A stretch of DNA of 64,000 bases. Source: JAEUWI01 sp942492815. GTDB taxonomy: Bacteria; Hydrogenedentota; Hydrogenedentia; Hydrogenedentales; JAEUWI01. The translations under genes were made by a program, and so were the position numbers. The stretch covers positions 7,812,001 through 7,876,000 of the forward strand of contig OW818658.1 in NCBI GenBank assembly GCA_942492815.1, given 5' to 3'. Below, piece after piece: positions 16,975-25,495 of this stretch (positions within the stretch are counted from its first letter, which is position 1; every line of letters starts with the position of its first letter). Under the pieces are notes generated by a model, which saw only the letters and a program-made list of their open reading frames with translations, was not told the DNA's origin and did no database searches.

Positions 16975-18498
16975 TTACATCTTCTGCATCTTGGAGAGGA
17001 ACTCTTCGTTCGACTTGGTCTTCTTGAGCTTGTCGATGAGCAGTTCCGAAGCTTCCTGCAGCTCGCGGTCGCTGAGCACGCGAAGGAGGAGCCAGATGCG
17101 CTGGAGGTCCTCCGCGGCCACGAGGCGCTCTTCCTGGCGGGTGCGCGAACGGTTCACGTCGATCGCGGGGAAGATGCGCTTCTCCATCAGGCGGCGATCC
17201 AGGTGGATCTCCATGTTGCCCGTGCCCTTGAACTCTTCAAAGATTACGTCGTCCATGCGGCTGCCGGTTTCGACCAGGGCCGTGGCCAGGATCGTGAGGC
17301 TGCCGCCCTCTTCGATATTGCGGGCCGCGCCGAAGAATCGCTTCGGGCGCTGGAGCGCGTTCGCGTCCACACCGCCGGAGAGCACCTTGCCACTGCTCGG
17401 CACCATGATATTGTAGGCGCGGGCGAGGCGGGTGATGGAGTCGAGGAGAATAACCACGTCGCGCTTGTGTTCCACGAGGCGGCGGGCCTTGTTCAGCACC
17501 ATTTCAGCGACCTGGATGTGGCGTTCCGGCGGCTCGTCGAAGGTGGAGGCGATGACCTCGCCCTTGACCGAGCGCTGCATGTCCGTCACTTCTTCGGGGC
17601 GCTCGTCGATGAGCAACACGATGACGTAGGCTTCCGGATGGTTGGTGGTGATACTGTTGGCGATTTTCTGCAGCAGCACCGTCTTGCCGGTGAAGGGCGC
17701 GGCCACGATAAGGCCGCGCTGTCCCTTGCCGACGGGCGAGATGAGATCCATGATACGCATGGCGATCTCTTTCTGGCCCACTTCCAGGATGAAGCGCTCG
17801 TCCGGGTGAATCGGCGTGAGGCTGTCGAAGATGATGCGCTTGTGGGCGACTTCGGGGGACTCGTTGTTGACCGATTCCACCTTCAGCAGCGCGAAGTAGC
17901 GCTCGCCCTCTTTCGGGGGCCGGACGTGTCCGGTGATGCTATCACCCGTGCGCAGCGCAAACTTGCGGATCTGCGAGGGGGAGACGTAGATATCATCGGG
18001 GCCGGGGAGGTAGGAGTAGTCGGGGGAGCGGAGGAAGCCGAAGCCGTCGGGGAGGATTTCGAGGGTGCCCTCGCCGTAGATGGAGCCCGCTTTTTCGATG
18101 CTGCGCTGGAGTACCGCGAAGATCAGGTCCTGCTTCTTCAAGCCGCCGTATTCTTCGATGCCCAGGGCCGACGCCGCCTCGTTTAACTGGGGCATGGTCA
18201 TGGCCTTGAGGTCGGTAATATTCAACTCCGGTCCGTCGACGGAATCGGGTATGACTTCGTTGGCCACGTCCAGCACGGCCGGCGCATTACGCCGCTGCTG
18301 CGGTTGCTGGGGCCGTCCTCCTCCTCCGGGCCGCCGGGGCCGATTGTTGTTATTGTTGCTGCTGCTATTGCTGCCGCTGGTGCTGTTGCTGCTTCCCTGT
18401 TGAGGCCTCGGGCCGTTGGGGTTGCGCTTGGGGTTGTTGTTGCGGCCTTTGTTCTTCGGACGCCCCGGACCACGGTCGGTGGCTGTCTTTTCTGCCAT
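16975..18498 (-). CDS. rho: Transcription termination factor Rho with disordered insert
   Basis: 507 residues from the ATG at 18498, which has AAAGGAAA 7 nt upstream. Rho is the hexameric RNA helicase of factor-dependent termination. After MAEKTATDRGPGRP comes a ~55-residue low-complexity stretch rich in Asn, Ser, Gly, Arg and Gln (runs of N, S and G), then the Rho_N fold (LKAMTMPQLNEAASALG), the cold-shock RNA-binding domain (GFGFLRSPDYSYLPGPDDIYVS) and the ATPase with P-loop APFTGKT, Walker B VVILLDSITRLARAYN and the Q-/R-loop region LSGGVDANALQRPKRFFGAARN. A frame extending upstream adds 23 residues without a ribosome-binding site. Long disordered inserts in Rho are known from Bacteroidetes and Actinobacteria. 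Confidence 0.97.
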   Translation of the reverse strand: MAEKTATDRGPGRPKNKGRNNNPKRNPNGPRPQQGSSNSTSGSNSSSNNNNNRPRRPGGGGRPQQPQQRRNAPAVLDVANEVIPDSVDGPELNITDLKAMTMPQLNEAASALGIEEYGGLKKQDLIFAVLQRSIEKAGSIYGEGTLEILPDGFGFLRSPDYSYLPGPDDIYVSPSQIRKFALRTGDSITGHVRPPKEGERYFALLKVESVNNESPEVAHKRIIFDSLTPIHPDERFILEVGQKEIAMRIMDLISPVGKGQRGLIVAAPFTGKTVLLQKIANSITTNHPEAYVIVLLIDERPEEVTDMQRSVKGEVIASTFDEPPERHIQVAEMVLNKARRLVEHKRDVVILLDSITRLARAYNIMVPSSGKVLSGGVDANALQRPKRFFGAARNIEEGGSLTILATALVETGSRMDDVIFEEFKGTGNMEIHLDRRLMEKRIFPAIDVNRSRTRQEERLVAAEDLQRIWLLLRVLSDRELQEASELLIDKLKKTKSNEEFLSKMQKM

Positions 18499-18629
18499 GC
18501 GTATTTCCTTTCGCTGTTCCTGCACATAGAGGCGCCCCGGGTGGGGCAGTAGGGAGTACAGGAACACTTCGCTCCACTACCTGGAAAAACCTGTTGTTTA
18601 AAACTCTTGAGTGGCCAGGGGGCGCTGCG

Positions 18630-21365
18630 TCAGTGAATTTCCGCCCAGTTCTTCCCAAAGCCCACATCAACTTTCAAGGGTACGCTCAATTCGACGATAC
18701 CCTCCATGATTTCCTTCATTTGCGCCATCACCGCCGCCACCGCGCCCGTTCTGGCCTCCACCACCAGTTCGTCGTGTACCTGGAGGAGGATCCGCGCGTC
18801 CGTTCCCGCGAGCGCGCTATCGAGCCGGATCATGGCGAGCTTGATGATGTCCGCCGCACTTCCTTGTACCGGGGTATTAATCGCGACCCGTTCTCCCGCC
18901 CGGCGCACGTTGATATTTCCGCTGTTCACATCGGGCACATTGCGCCGGCGCTTCAACAGGGTGGTTACATAACCCTGGCTGCGCGCGAGTTCCAGTGTGG
19001 AATCCAGCCACGTCTTGATTCCCGGATACTGGGCAAAATAGCCGTCGATGAAGCGCCCGGCCTCGGCATTGCTGATGCCGAGATTCCGCGCCAGACCGAA
19101 GGCGCTAATCCCGTAGATCACACCGAAGTTCACGGCCTTCGCCTTGCGCCGCATTTCCGGGGTTACCGCATCGGCTTCCACGCCAAAGACGCGTGCGGCC
19201 GTTTCCGCATGGATATCGGCATCGCGCAGGAAGGCGTCGCAGAGGGCTTCATCGCCCGAGAGGTGGGCCAGGACTCGCAATTCAATTTGTGAATAGTCCG
19301 CCGAAATCAGCGAGCGATCCGGTTGGCTGGGTATGAAGGCCTCCCGGATCCGGCGGCCAAAGGCATTCCGAATGGGAATATTCTGCAAGTTGGGATCACT
19401 GCTGGAAAGCCGTCCGGTGGCGGCTACCGCCTGATTATAGGAGGTATGTATCGTCCGGGTTTCGGGATGGATCAAACGCGGCAGGGCGTCTACATAGGTT
19501 CCCCGAAGCTTTTCAAGCATCCGGTATTCCAGAATCTTTTCCGGCAGTGGATGCTCATGGGCCAGTTGCTCCAACACGCGCTCGTCCGTGGAAAACCCCG
19601 TCTTCGTCTTGCGCGCCGTCGATAGCCCCAACTTGTCAAATAGAATCACCTGGAGTTGCTTGGGGGAGTTGATCTTGAACGGTTCCCCGGCCAGTTCGTG
19701 GATCTCGGTCGTCAATTCTCCCAATCGAGATTCAATCTCGGTGCGGAGGGTGTCGAAAACGGAGAGGTCCACCGCGATACCTGCCTGCTCCATGCGGGCG
19801 AGGACGTGAACCAGCGGCAACTCAACATCGGTGAAGAGTGATTCAAGTTGGAGGTCCTTTAATCGATCCCTGAAGATCCCAGCCAAGTGCCAAGTGGCAT
19901 CCGCGTCTTCTGCTGCGTAGTCACATGCCTGGAGGATGGGAACTTGATTAAAGGTGACGGCTTTCGATCCTTTTCCGATCACGTCGGCTATGGGGATGAG
20001 TTTCCGTCGGAGGTGTTGAAGGCTGACTTCGTCTAAATTGTGCCTCAACTGAGAGGGATCTGTCAAGTAGGAAGAAATCATGGTGTCCAGGGCAATTCCC
20101 TGGAGGGGAGCACCGGCCCGTTCAAGCACGATCAGGTCGTATTTAATGTTGTGGCCGATCTTCTTCACCGAGGGGTCCGCAAAGAGGGGGCGCAGCAATT
20201 CCAGCGCCCGTTCGCCGGGCACCGGCTCCAACTGGGTCACCGTGGTGAGGTCATCCGGGTCGCCCCAGACCTGCAGCGATTCCGCCGTGTGGGCGATGGG
20301 AATATAGTAGGCCTCTTCACTGTCGCAGCAGCACGAGATGCCCACCAGCGCCGCGCGCACCGGCTCGGTGGACGTCGTTTCCGTGTCCACGGCGAACTCG
20401 CCGGCCTTGCGCATCCGCGCGATCATGGCCTGAAGCTCCGCTTCCGTGAGGATCAGCTTGTAGGCGCAGGTCGTCGTGGCGCTGTCGTCGCCCGCCGCCG
20501 CGCCACCGGGCACGAGCTCTTCCAGCAGGCTGTGGAAGGCAAATCGGGTCAGGGCCTCGGTCAGCACGTGGGGATCATAGGGCTTGCGCACGCAGCAGGT
20601 CGGCGTGAAGTCGAGCGGTACATCGGTCTTGATGGTCACCAGCTCGCGGCTGAAGAAGGCCTGGTCACGATCCGCGATCAGGTTCTCTTTCTGCTTCCCC
20701 TTCATCTCGTCAATGTGCTCGTAGATCCCCTCCAGCGAGCCGTACTTCTCCATCAACGTCTTCGCTGTCTTGTCGCCGATACCCTTGACGCCGGGCACGT
20801 TGTCGGCCGAGTCGCCGATGAGCGCCAGGGCGTCAATCACGTTGGCGGGGCTCGTCCCAAAGCGTTCGCGCACCGCGGCCTCGTCGTACCACGCGCCGCT
20901 ATCCCCCTTCGAGGGGTCGTAGACCGTGATGCCGGGAGAGACCATCTGCTGGAGGTCCTTGTCGCCCGTAACGATGACCGCGTCCATGCCGCTATCGTGG
21001 GCCTGGCGGGCCAGGGTTCCAATCACGTCGTCGGCTTCCACGCCCGGCACCACCAGCAGGGGGATATTCATGGCGCGCACGAGGTCGTGCATCATGGGGA
21101 ACTGGACCTTCAGGTCCGAAGGTGTTTCGCGGCGCGTGGCCTTATAGTCCTTGTAGAGATCGTCGCGGAAGTTCTTGCCCGGCGCGTCGAAGACCACGGC
21201 CAGGTGGGTGGGTTCGTGATCGCGGATAAGCTTGAGGAGGACGCGGGTAAAGCCGTAGAGGGCGTTGGTGGGGTTGCCTTCGCCGTCGGTGAGCGACGTG
21301 CGGATCGCGTAGTAGGCCCGAAAGGCATAGGCCATGCCGTCGATCAGGAACAGGCGATCCTTCAT
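18630..21365 (-). CDS. polA: DNA polymerase I
   Basis: 911 residues with all three domains. 5'-nuclease (1-~290): DGMAYAFRAYYA, GVEADDVIGTLA, VTGDKDLQQ. 3'-5' exonuclease (~320-520): FAVDTETTSTEP, IGHNIKYDL and YAAEDADATW keep the metal-binding Asp/Glu residues, so proofreading appears intact. Polymerase: motif A SADYSQIELR, motif B RRKAKAVNFGVIYG, motif C LLQVHDELVVE. It fills gaps and removes RNA primers in replication and repair. The ATG overlaps the lpxB stop (ATGA), so it lies in the lpx operon. A larger frame upstream (to 21626) is only lpxB read in another frame. Confidence 0.97.
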   Translation of the reverse strand: MKDRLFLIDGMAYAFRAYYAIRTSLTDGEGNPTNALYGFTRVLLKLIRDHEPTHLAVVFDAPGKNFRDDLYKDYKATRRETPSDLKVQFPMMHDLVRAMNIPLLVVPGVEADDVIGTLARQAHDSGMDAVIVTGDKDLQQMVSPGITVYDPSKGDSGAWYDEAAVRERFGTSPANVIDALALIGDSADNVPGVKGIGDKTAKTLMEKYGSLEGIYEHIDEMKGKQKENLIADRDQAFFSRELVTIKTDVPLDFTPTCCVRKPYDPHVLTEALTRFAFHSLLEELVPGGAAAGDDSATTTCAYKLILTEAELQAMIARMRKAGEFAVDTETTSTEPVRAALVGISCCCDSEEAYYIPIAHTAESLQVWGDPDDLTTVTQLEPVPGERALELLRPLFADPSVKKIGHNIKYDLIVLERAGAPLQGIALDTMISSYLTDPSQLRHNLDEVSLQHLRRKLIPIADVIGKGSKAVTFNQVPILQACDYAAEDADATWHLAGIFRDRLKDLQLESLFTDVELPLVHVLARMEQAGIAVDLSVFDTLRTEIESRLGELTTEIHELAGEPFKINSPKQLQVILFDKLGLSTARKTKTGFSTDERVLEQLAHEHPLPEKILEYRMLEKLRGTYVDALPRLIHPETRTIHTSYNQAVAATGRLSSSDPNLQNIPIRNAFGRRIREAFIPSQPDRSLISADYSQIELRVLAHLSGDEALCDAFLRDADIHAETAARVFGVEADAVTPEMRRKAKAVNFGVIYGISAFGLARNLGISNAEAGRFIDGYFAQYPGIKTWLDSTLELARSQGYVTTLLKRRRNVPDVNSGNINVRRAGERVAINTPVQGSAADIIKLAMIRLDSALAGTDARILLQVHDELVVEARTGAVAAVMAQMKEIMEGIVELSVPLKVDVGFGKNWAEIH

Positions 21366-22537
21366 GGGGGGGTGTTGTCCAGCACTTCGAGTATTTCCCG
21401 TGCGGCGTTCTGCGAGGCGCCGCCGTCTCCCAACATGGATTGTACTTCCCGGAGATCGTCCATCATCTGCGCGCGCTCGGGGGAGGGGGCGATGAGGCGG
21501 AGGGCTTGGGGAAGGATTTGAGCGGGCTGGATGTCGTTCTGGATAAATTCTGGAACGATCCCGCGCCCTGCCAATATGTTTACTATACCGATGTACCGTA
21601 TGTCCACTAAAAATTTCGCCATCCAAAAAGTCAGGGTGGTGACTTTGTACAGGATAACCATCGGAACGCCGAAGAGCGCTGTTTCCAGGGTGGCCGTTCC
21701 CGAGGCCACCATGCAGAAGCGCGCACGGCGGAGTATATCGTACATGCTGCCGGTCTGAATCTCCAGCGGGAAGCTTCCGGCGATTTCCCGGACCTGGGCC
21801 GCCCGCGCTTCATCCACCACCGGCGTCATGAAGCGCGCTTCGGGATGTTCCTTCGCAATGCCCGCCGCCACTTCGATCATGGGGGCGAGCAATCGCTTGA
21901 TTTCCTGTTCGCGGCTGCCCGGCAACAGGCCAATCACCAACTCACCCGCGGTTGCTCCGTCGCCGTCGATGTGATGTATATGATCAAGCAGGGGGTGGCC
22001 CACATAGCGACAGGGGAGGCCAACCTTTTCATAGAGCGGCTGTTCAAAGGGAAAGATGACCAGCATCTTGTCCACACAGGCCGCCAGCGTGTGGATGCGC
22101 TTCTTCTTCCAAGCCCACACCTGGGGGCTTATGTAATATACAACCGGGATGCCCAATTGTTTCAGGCGCTTCGCCAGGCGGATGTTGAAGCCGGGATAGT
22201 CGATGAGCACCACGGCATCGGGGCGGCTGGATTCAATGTGGGCGAGGGTGTCCAGGAAGAGGCGACGGATGGAGCGGAAGTGCTTGACCACCTCGGTAAA
22301 GCCCATGATCGCCTCACCCGCCAGATCGTGGCGCAGGGTCATGCCCGCCGCCGCCATGCGCTGTCCACCGAGGCCTTCGCATTCGATGCCGGGCGATTGC
22401 TCCCGCAGAGCGGCGATCAGGTTCGCGCCATGGATGTCGCCCGAGGCCTCGCCGGCCACGAAGAAGAGGCGGAATGTGGCACAGCCGTCCCGGCTGTGAT
22501 TTATGACTGGGCCACTGGAAGAATCTGGGCAGAGCAT
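21362..22537 (-). CDS. lpxB: Lipid-A-disaccharide synthase
   Basis: 391 residues from the ATG at 22537. LpxB joins UDP-2,3-diacyl-GlcN and lipid X at the inner membrane. FFVAGEASGDIHGANL, VLIDYPGFNIRLAKRLK, YYISPQVWAWKKKRI, FPFEQPLYEKVGLPCRYVGHPL, GLLPGSREQEI and MVASGTATLET are family landmarks. The family normally starts right at FFVAGEASGD; here 22 extra residues precede it, part of them encoded by a perfect 19-nt hairpin (22480-22498), and no nearer start codon exists. AAGG lies ~8 nt before the chosen ATG. Overlaps polA by 4 nt. Confidence 0.93.
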   Translation of the reverse strand: MLCPDSSSGPVINHSRDGCATFRLFFVAGEASGDIHGANLIAALREQSPGIECEGLGGQRMAAAGMTLRHDLAGEAIMGFTEVVKHFRSIRRLFLDTLAHIESSRPDAVVLIDYPGFNIRLAKRLKQLGIPVVYYISPQVWAWKKKRIHTLAACVDKMLVIFPFEQPLYEKVGLPCRYVGHPLLDHIHHIDGDGATAGELVIGLLPGSREQEIKRLLAPMIEVAAGIAKEHPEARFMTPVVDEARAAQVREIAGSFPLEIQTGSMYDILRRARFCMVASGTATLETALFGVPMVILYKVTTLTFWMAKFLVDIRYIGIVNILAGRGIVPEFIQNDIQPAQILPQALRLIAPSPERAQMMDDLREVQSMLGDGGASQNAAREILEVLDNTPP

Positions 22538-22556
22538 CAAATGACCTTCATGTGTG

Positions 22557-22882
22557 GCGGGCGTGCAGGGACTGACGCGGACCCGTGCGCCAGGGTAGCG
22601 GAAAGGCCGGTCCATTGAAGGGGGCCGTATCCGAGCGATATTAGCTGTGAAGTCCGTGGCTGTCCCGTCGTGGCCCGAGCGCACGCGACACCACTACAAG
22701 GCCCGTAATCCGGGGCTGTGTCGCGGATTGAGTTTCTGCTGGCGTGTCCCGCGCATTTCCCTGACGACGGGACAGCCACGCGCATGGGCGTGCCTGCTGC
22801 TTTCACCGATATCCCTATTGTTCGCGGGCTTGCGCCGTTCGCCGCGGTTCACCTGCGCGCGTCAGTCCCTATGGACGCCCGC
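22557..22882. repeat. Element R4: 326-bp nested palindromic repeat
   Basis: Outer inverted pair: GCGGGCGTGCAGGGACTGAC (from 22557) against the complement of GTCAGTCCCTATGGACGC (ending 22882). Inner pair: CGTGGCTGTCCCGTCGT (22655-22671) and ACGACGGGACAGCCACG (22764-22780), a perfect 17-bp match. Length and motif spacing equal those of R1-R3 although the sequence between motifs differs. It fills the gap between the oxidoreductase stop and the lpxB start. Confidence 0.75.
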
Positions 22883-22912
22883 AAACAGTTGCGGAAGCTT
22901 ATTCTTTCTCTG

Positions 22913-23866
22913 TCACGTATGTTTGCGGATGAATTCCATGATCGCCTCGGCCAGGCGCAGGGCCCGCACGCCGTCTTCTCCGGAAACCACCGGCGGCTGT
23001 TTATCGCGCACGCACTCGATGAAGGAGCGAAGCTCCAACTTGAGGGGTTCGTCTTTTTCCACAGGCAGCGGATCGATGGTGATGTGTTCCATGGGGTTCG
23101 AGCCCTCGGGAATGGGGCCGGGCTTCTTCCGGTAGACCATCACTTCCTGGGCGCTGTAGTCCGTGCTCAGGTAGGCGTTCTCCTCGAAGATTCGGATCTT
23201 CCGCATGCGATCCATCGAGACGCGGCTGCACGTGAGATTCGCCACGCAGCCCGAGGCGAAGCGCAGGCGCACATTGGCGATGTCTTCGCTCGTGGAGAAG
23301 ACCGCCACGCCCATGGCGTCCAGCGAGACCAGTTCCGATTTCTCCAGGGCCAGCACGATATCGAGATCGTGGATCATGAGATCGAGCACCACACTCACAT
23401 CCGTGCCTCGTCCCGGAAAAGGGCTCAGGCGGTGACACTCTATGAAGCGCGGCGCCTTGATGGCCCGGGAAAAGGCGAGGACCGCGCCGTTGAAGCGCTC
23501 GATGTGTCCCACCTGCAGAATGCAGTGATGGGTTTTCGCCAGCGCCACCATGGTCTCGGCCTCGTGGAGCGTGGGTGCGATGGGCTTCTCCACCAGCACA
23601 TGAACCCCGGCCTGGAGCAGTTCGTTGACGGCTTCCGCGTGAACGCTGGTGGGCGTCGCGACAGAGACGGCTTCGACGCCCGCCGCGATGAGGCCCTTCA
23701 CATCGCTGAATCCTGGGACCGTAAAATCTTCGGAGGCCTTCAGGCGGTTGGCTTCGTTGGGGTCGGCGACACCCACAAGCTCGACGCCCTCAAGAGCCGC
23801 ATAGTTGCGCGCGTGGTGGTAGCCCAGGTGGCCAACGCCGACGACACCGGCACGAATGGATGCCAT
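22913..23866 (-). CDS. Gfo/Idh/MocA-family oxidoreductase of the lpx cluster
   Basis: 317 residues from the ATG at 23866, with AGAGGA ~8 nt upstream. Rossmann start GVVGVGHLGYHHARNYA, then EKPIA (Lys of the EKP motif), and HDLDIVLAL, the family's active-site His region. A gene of this family between lpxA and lpxB is common in diderm bacteria; in some it is GnnA, the UDP-GlcNAc 3-dehydrogenase that starts synthesis of the diamino sugar for amide-linked lipid A. GnnA needs the aminotransferase GnnB; none is adjacent, though a DegT-family gene lies at 45779. The GnnA role is therefore a guess. Confidence 0.85.
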   Translation of the reverse strand: MASIRAGVVGVGHLGYHHARNYAALEGVELVGVADPNEANRLKASEDFTVPGFSDVKGLIAAGVEAVSVATPTSVHAEAVNELLQAGVHVLVEKPIAPTLHEAETMVALAKTHHCILQVGHIERFNGAVLAFSRAIKAPRFIECHRLSPFPGRGTDVSVVLDLMIHDLDIVLALEKSELVSLDAMGVAVFSTSEDIANVRLRFASGCVANLTCSRVSMDRMRKIRIFEENAYLSTDYSAQEVMVYRKKPGPIPEGSNPMEHITIDPLPVEKDEPLKLELRSFIECVRDKQPPVVSGEDGVRALRLAEAIMEFIRKHT

Positions 23867-23904
23867 GGATTTTTCCTCTGATTGGGGGGACAGCGGCCGA
23901 CTGC

Positions 23905-23978
23905 GGGGGACTGCATCCGCCTGGCACGTGTCGAAATGTACCAATATGTTCGTTGGGCCAGGTGGAGGCTGTACCCCT
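23905..23978. repeat. Small inverted-repeat element, copy 1 (GGGGACTGC...GCTGTACCCC)
   Basis: Ends GGGGGACTGCATCCGCCTGG and CCAGGTGGAGGCTGTACCCC are imperfect inverted repeats ~28 bp apart. A related pair occurs at 57865-57944. It lies in the 156-bp gap between lpxA and the oxidoreductase, 38 nt upstream of the latter's start. Confidence 0.55.
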
Positions 23979-24022
23979 AAAGAATCGTCACGCCAGGGCA
24001 GCGCCGACCGAACGGCGTTTTT

Positions 24023-24817
24023 TCAGCCTAAGAGCCCGCGTTTGGAATTTGCGATGAAAGTCAGGATCGTTGTCTTCTCCGCCGAATCCTCCACTTCCGT
24101 CTCGATGCGGGCCACCGCCTGGGTCGTGTTCAATTCTGAGCGGTAGAGCAGTTTGTACATCGCGCGAATCGGCTTGATCTGATCCGCCGACAGGCCATTT
24201 CGCTCCAGGCCGATGGTGTTCGGTCCGTGGCAGCGCCCTGGGTGTCCCTCGCACAGCATGTAGGGCAGCACATCCTTGTTGATGCGCGCCATGCCGCCGA
24301 TGAAGGCCATGGTGCCGATGACGCAGAACTGGTGGATGCCTGTGAGACCGCCGATGAAGGCGCGGTCATGGACCGTCACGTGGCCGGCCAGCGGTGAGCC
24401 ATTGGCCATGATCACATGGTCGCCCAGGACGCAGTCATGACCCACATGGCAGGTGGACATGAAGAGGCAATGGCTGCCGATCCGGGTCGCCTTGGCGTCT
24501 TCCTCGGGGCTGTCGCTGTAGCGCGTACTCGAACTGATCGTCACAAACTCGCGGATGACATTGTTGTCGCCCAGGATGGTCTGGCCCTGTTTCCCGTGGA
24601 GATGCTTGAGGTCCTGCGGGGTTACGCCGACCTGCGCGCCGCTGTAGGTCCGGTTGTTCTTGCCCATCACCGTTCCGGCGCCAATGACACAATGGGGCCC
24701 GATGACGGTGCCCGCCCCGATGGTGACCCCGGCCTCAATGATGGAGAAGGCCTGGACTTCCACATCGTCGGCGAGTTGGGCCTCGGGATGGACAATGGCG
24801 GTCGGATGTATTTGCAT
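24023..24817 (-). CDS. lpxA: UDP-N-acetylglucosamine acyltransferase
   Basis: 264 residues from the ATG at 24817, with AGGAAAG just upstream. LpxA performs the first step of lipid A synthesis, O- (or N-) acylation of the UDP-sugar with a 3-hydroxyacyl-ACP. Left-handed beta-helix hexapeptides run from IHPTAIVHPEAQLADDV onward; the catalytic-His region is MSTCHVGHDCVLGDHVIMAN, followed by GLTGIHQFCVIG and NTIGLERNGLS, all typical. The C-terminal helical part (RAMYKLLYRSELNTTQA) is normal. A longer open frame upstream (to 25078) has no LpxA-like sequence. First gene of the leftward run lpxA - oxidoreductase - lpxB - polA - rho - purN. Confidence 0.96.
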   Translation of the reverse strand: MQIHPTAIVHPEAQLADDVEVQAFSIIEAGVTIGAGTVIGPHCVIGAGTVMGKNNRTYSGAQVGVTPQDLKHLHGKQGQTILGDNNVIREFVTISSSTRYSDSPEEDAKATRIGSHCLFMSTCHVGHDCVLGDHVIMANGSPLAGHVTVHDRAFIGGLTGIHQFCVIGTMAFIGGMARINKDVLPYMLCEGHPGRCHGPNTIGLERNGLSADQIKPIRAMYKLLYRSELNTTQAVARIETEVEDSAEKTTILTFIANSKRGLLG

Positions 24818-24989
24818 GCAGCTTTCCTGTAGAACGAAAAGAGTGGGGATAATAGTACCACCGTGACCCGGAATCGTTAGCGGTCGGCTTCCCAATGAGC
24901 GGAACGGGGCCATTCGAAACGGGTCGTAATTATGGGGCCTGTGCCATGCCCGGTGCAACCTGATACGCATTTGATACAGAAAAGGAAAA

Positions 24990-25222
24990 CCCCAGGACAT
25001 ACGGGCGGGCTTGGGGGAGGGGCGGTTCCGTTCCGTATATCCTGGGGCTAAAACTGTGCGGCCATTCGGGCCGATCATTCGCTTTTAAGGTGCAGGGATG
25101 ACAGCGCAATCATCCCTGCGAAGCCTCACGTGGTTTCACCCTCTGAAGTTGAATCCAAAATGAAGCTGCCTACCTTGTAACCAGACTTATGCCAGAATTG
25201 TGTCACTCCATTAAGTCTTTTT
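24990..25222 (+). ncRNA. Candidate structured RNA in a 678-bp gap
   Basis: The gap between divergent lpxA and the sigma-54 activator (24818-25495) has no convincing gene. On the + strand it contains an ordered series of stems: CCCCAGGACATACGG/CCGTATATCCTGGGG (24990-25047, one mismatch), CGGCC/GGCCG just after, GCAGGGATGA/TCATCCCTGC (25092-25119, perfect), and AGACTTA/TAAGTCT (25183-25218) followed by TTTTT. No known RNA family was recognised and no clear promoter was found, so this is only a candidate. Confidence 0.3.
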
Positions 25223-25237
25223 GGAGTATTGGTTTAG

Positions 25238-25371
25238 GGCGGTGTCCTGGTCTTGGGCATCGTGGACAGGGTGCATTTGTATGATTTTCGGACACCGCCG
25301 ATTGTGCGATTTACGGACACCTTCAATTGTGATTGAATGCTTGTGTTTTTTTTGCCGATCTGCGTTAATAT
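25238..25371 (+). promoter_or_regulatory. Operator-like GGACACC repeats and possible promoter
   Basis: GGCGGTGTCC (25238-25247) and GGACACCGCC (25290-25299) are perfect inverted repeats; GATTTTCGGACACC and GATTTACGGACACC (from 25283 and 25309) are direct repeats 26 bp apart. A weak TTGTGT ... TAATAT pair (25341-25371, 19-nt spacer) follows. The location 125-260 bp upstream of the sigma-54 activator suggests regulation of that gene. Confidence 0.45.
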
Positions 25372-25495
25372 GAGATGCCCCGGTAAGGCGGTTAATCGCC
25401 GCTGGATTGGGATCCGTCATGGACGGTCGGGGTTCAGTGGTCGGGACTGAATTCTCTTTTCCCGTGCAGGGCTTTGGGTGGAGCGGCGGATCGCA

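Noticed and set aside
18080..18403. Plus-strand frame ending in a poly-Leu run
   Set aside because: It is antisense of the Asn/Ser-rich insert of rho.
25092..25160. c-di-GMP (GEMM) riboswitch, because of GCGAAGCC near a hairpin
   Set aside because: The conserved GEMM core order and the tetraloop-receptor parts are missing.
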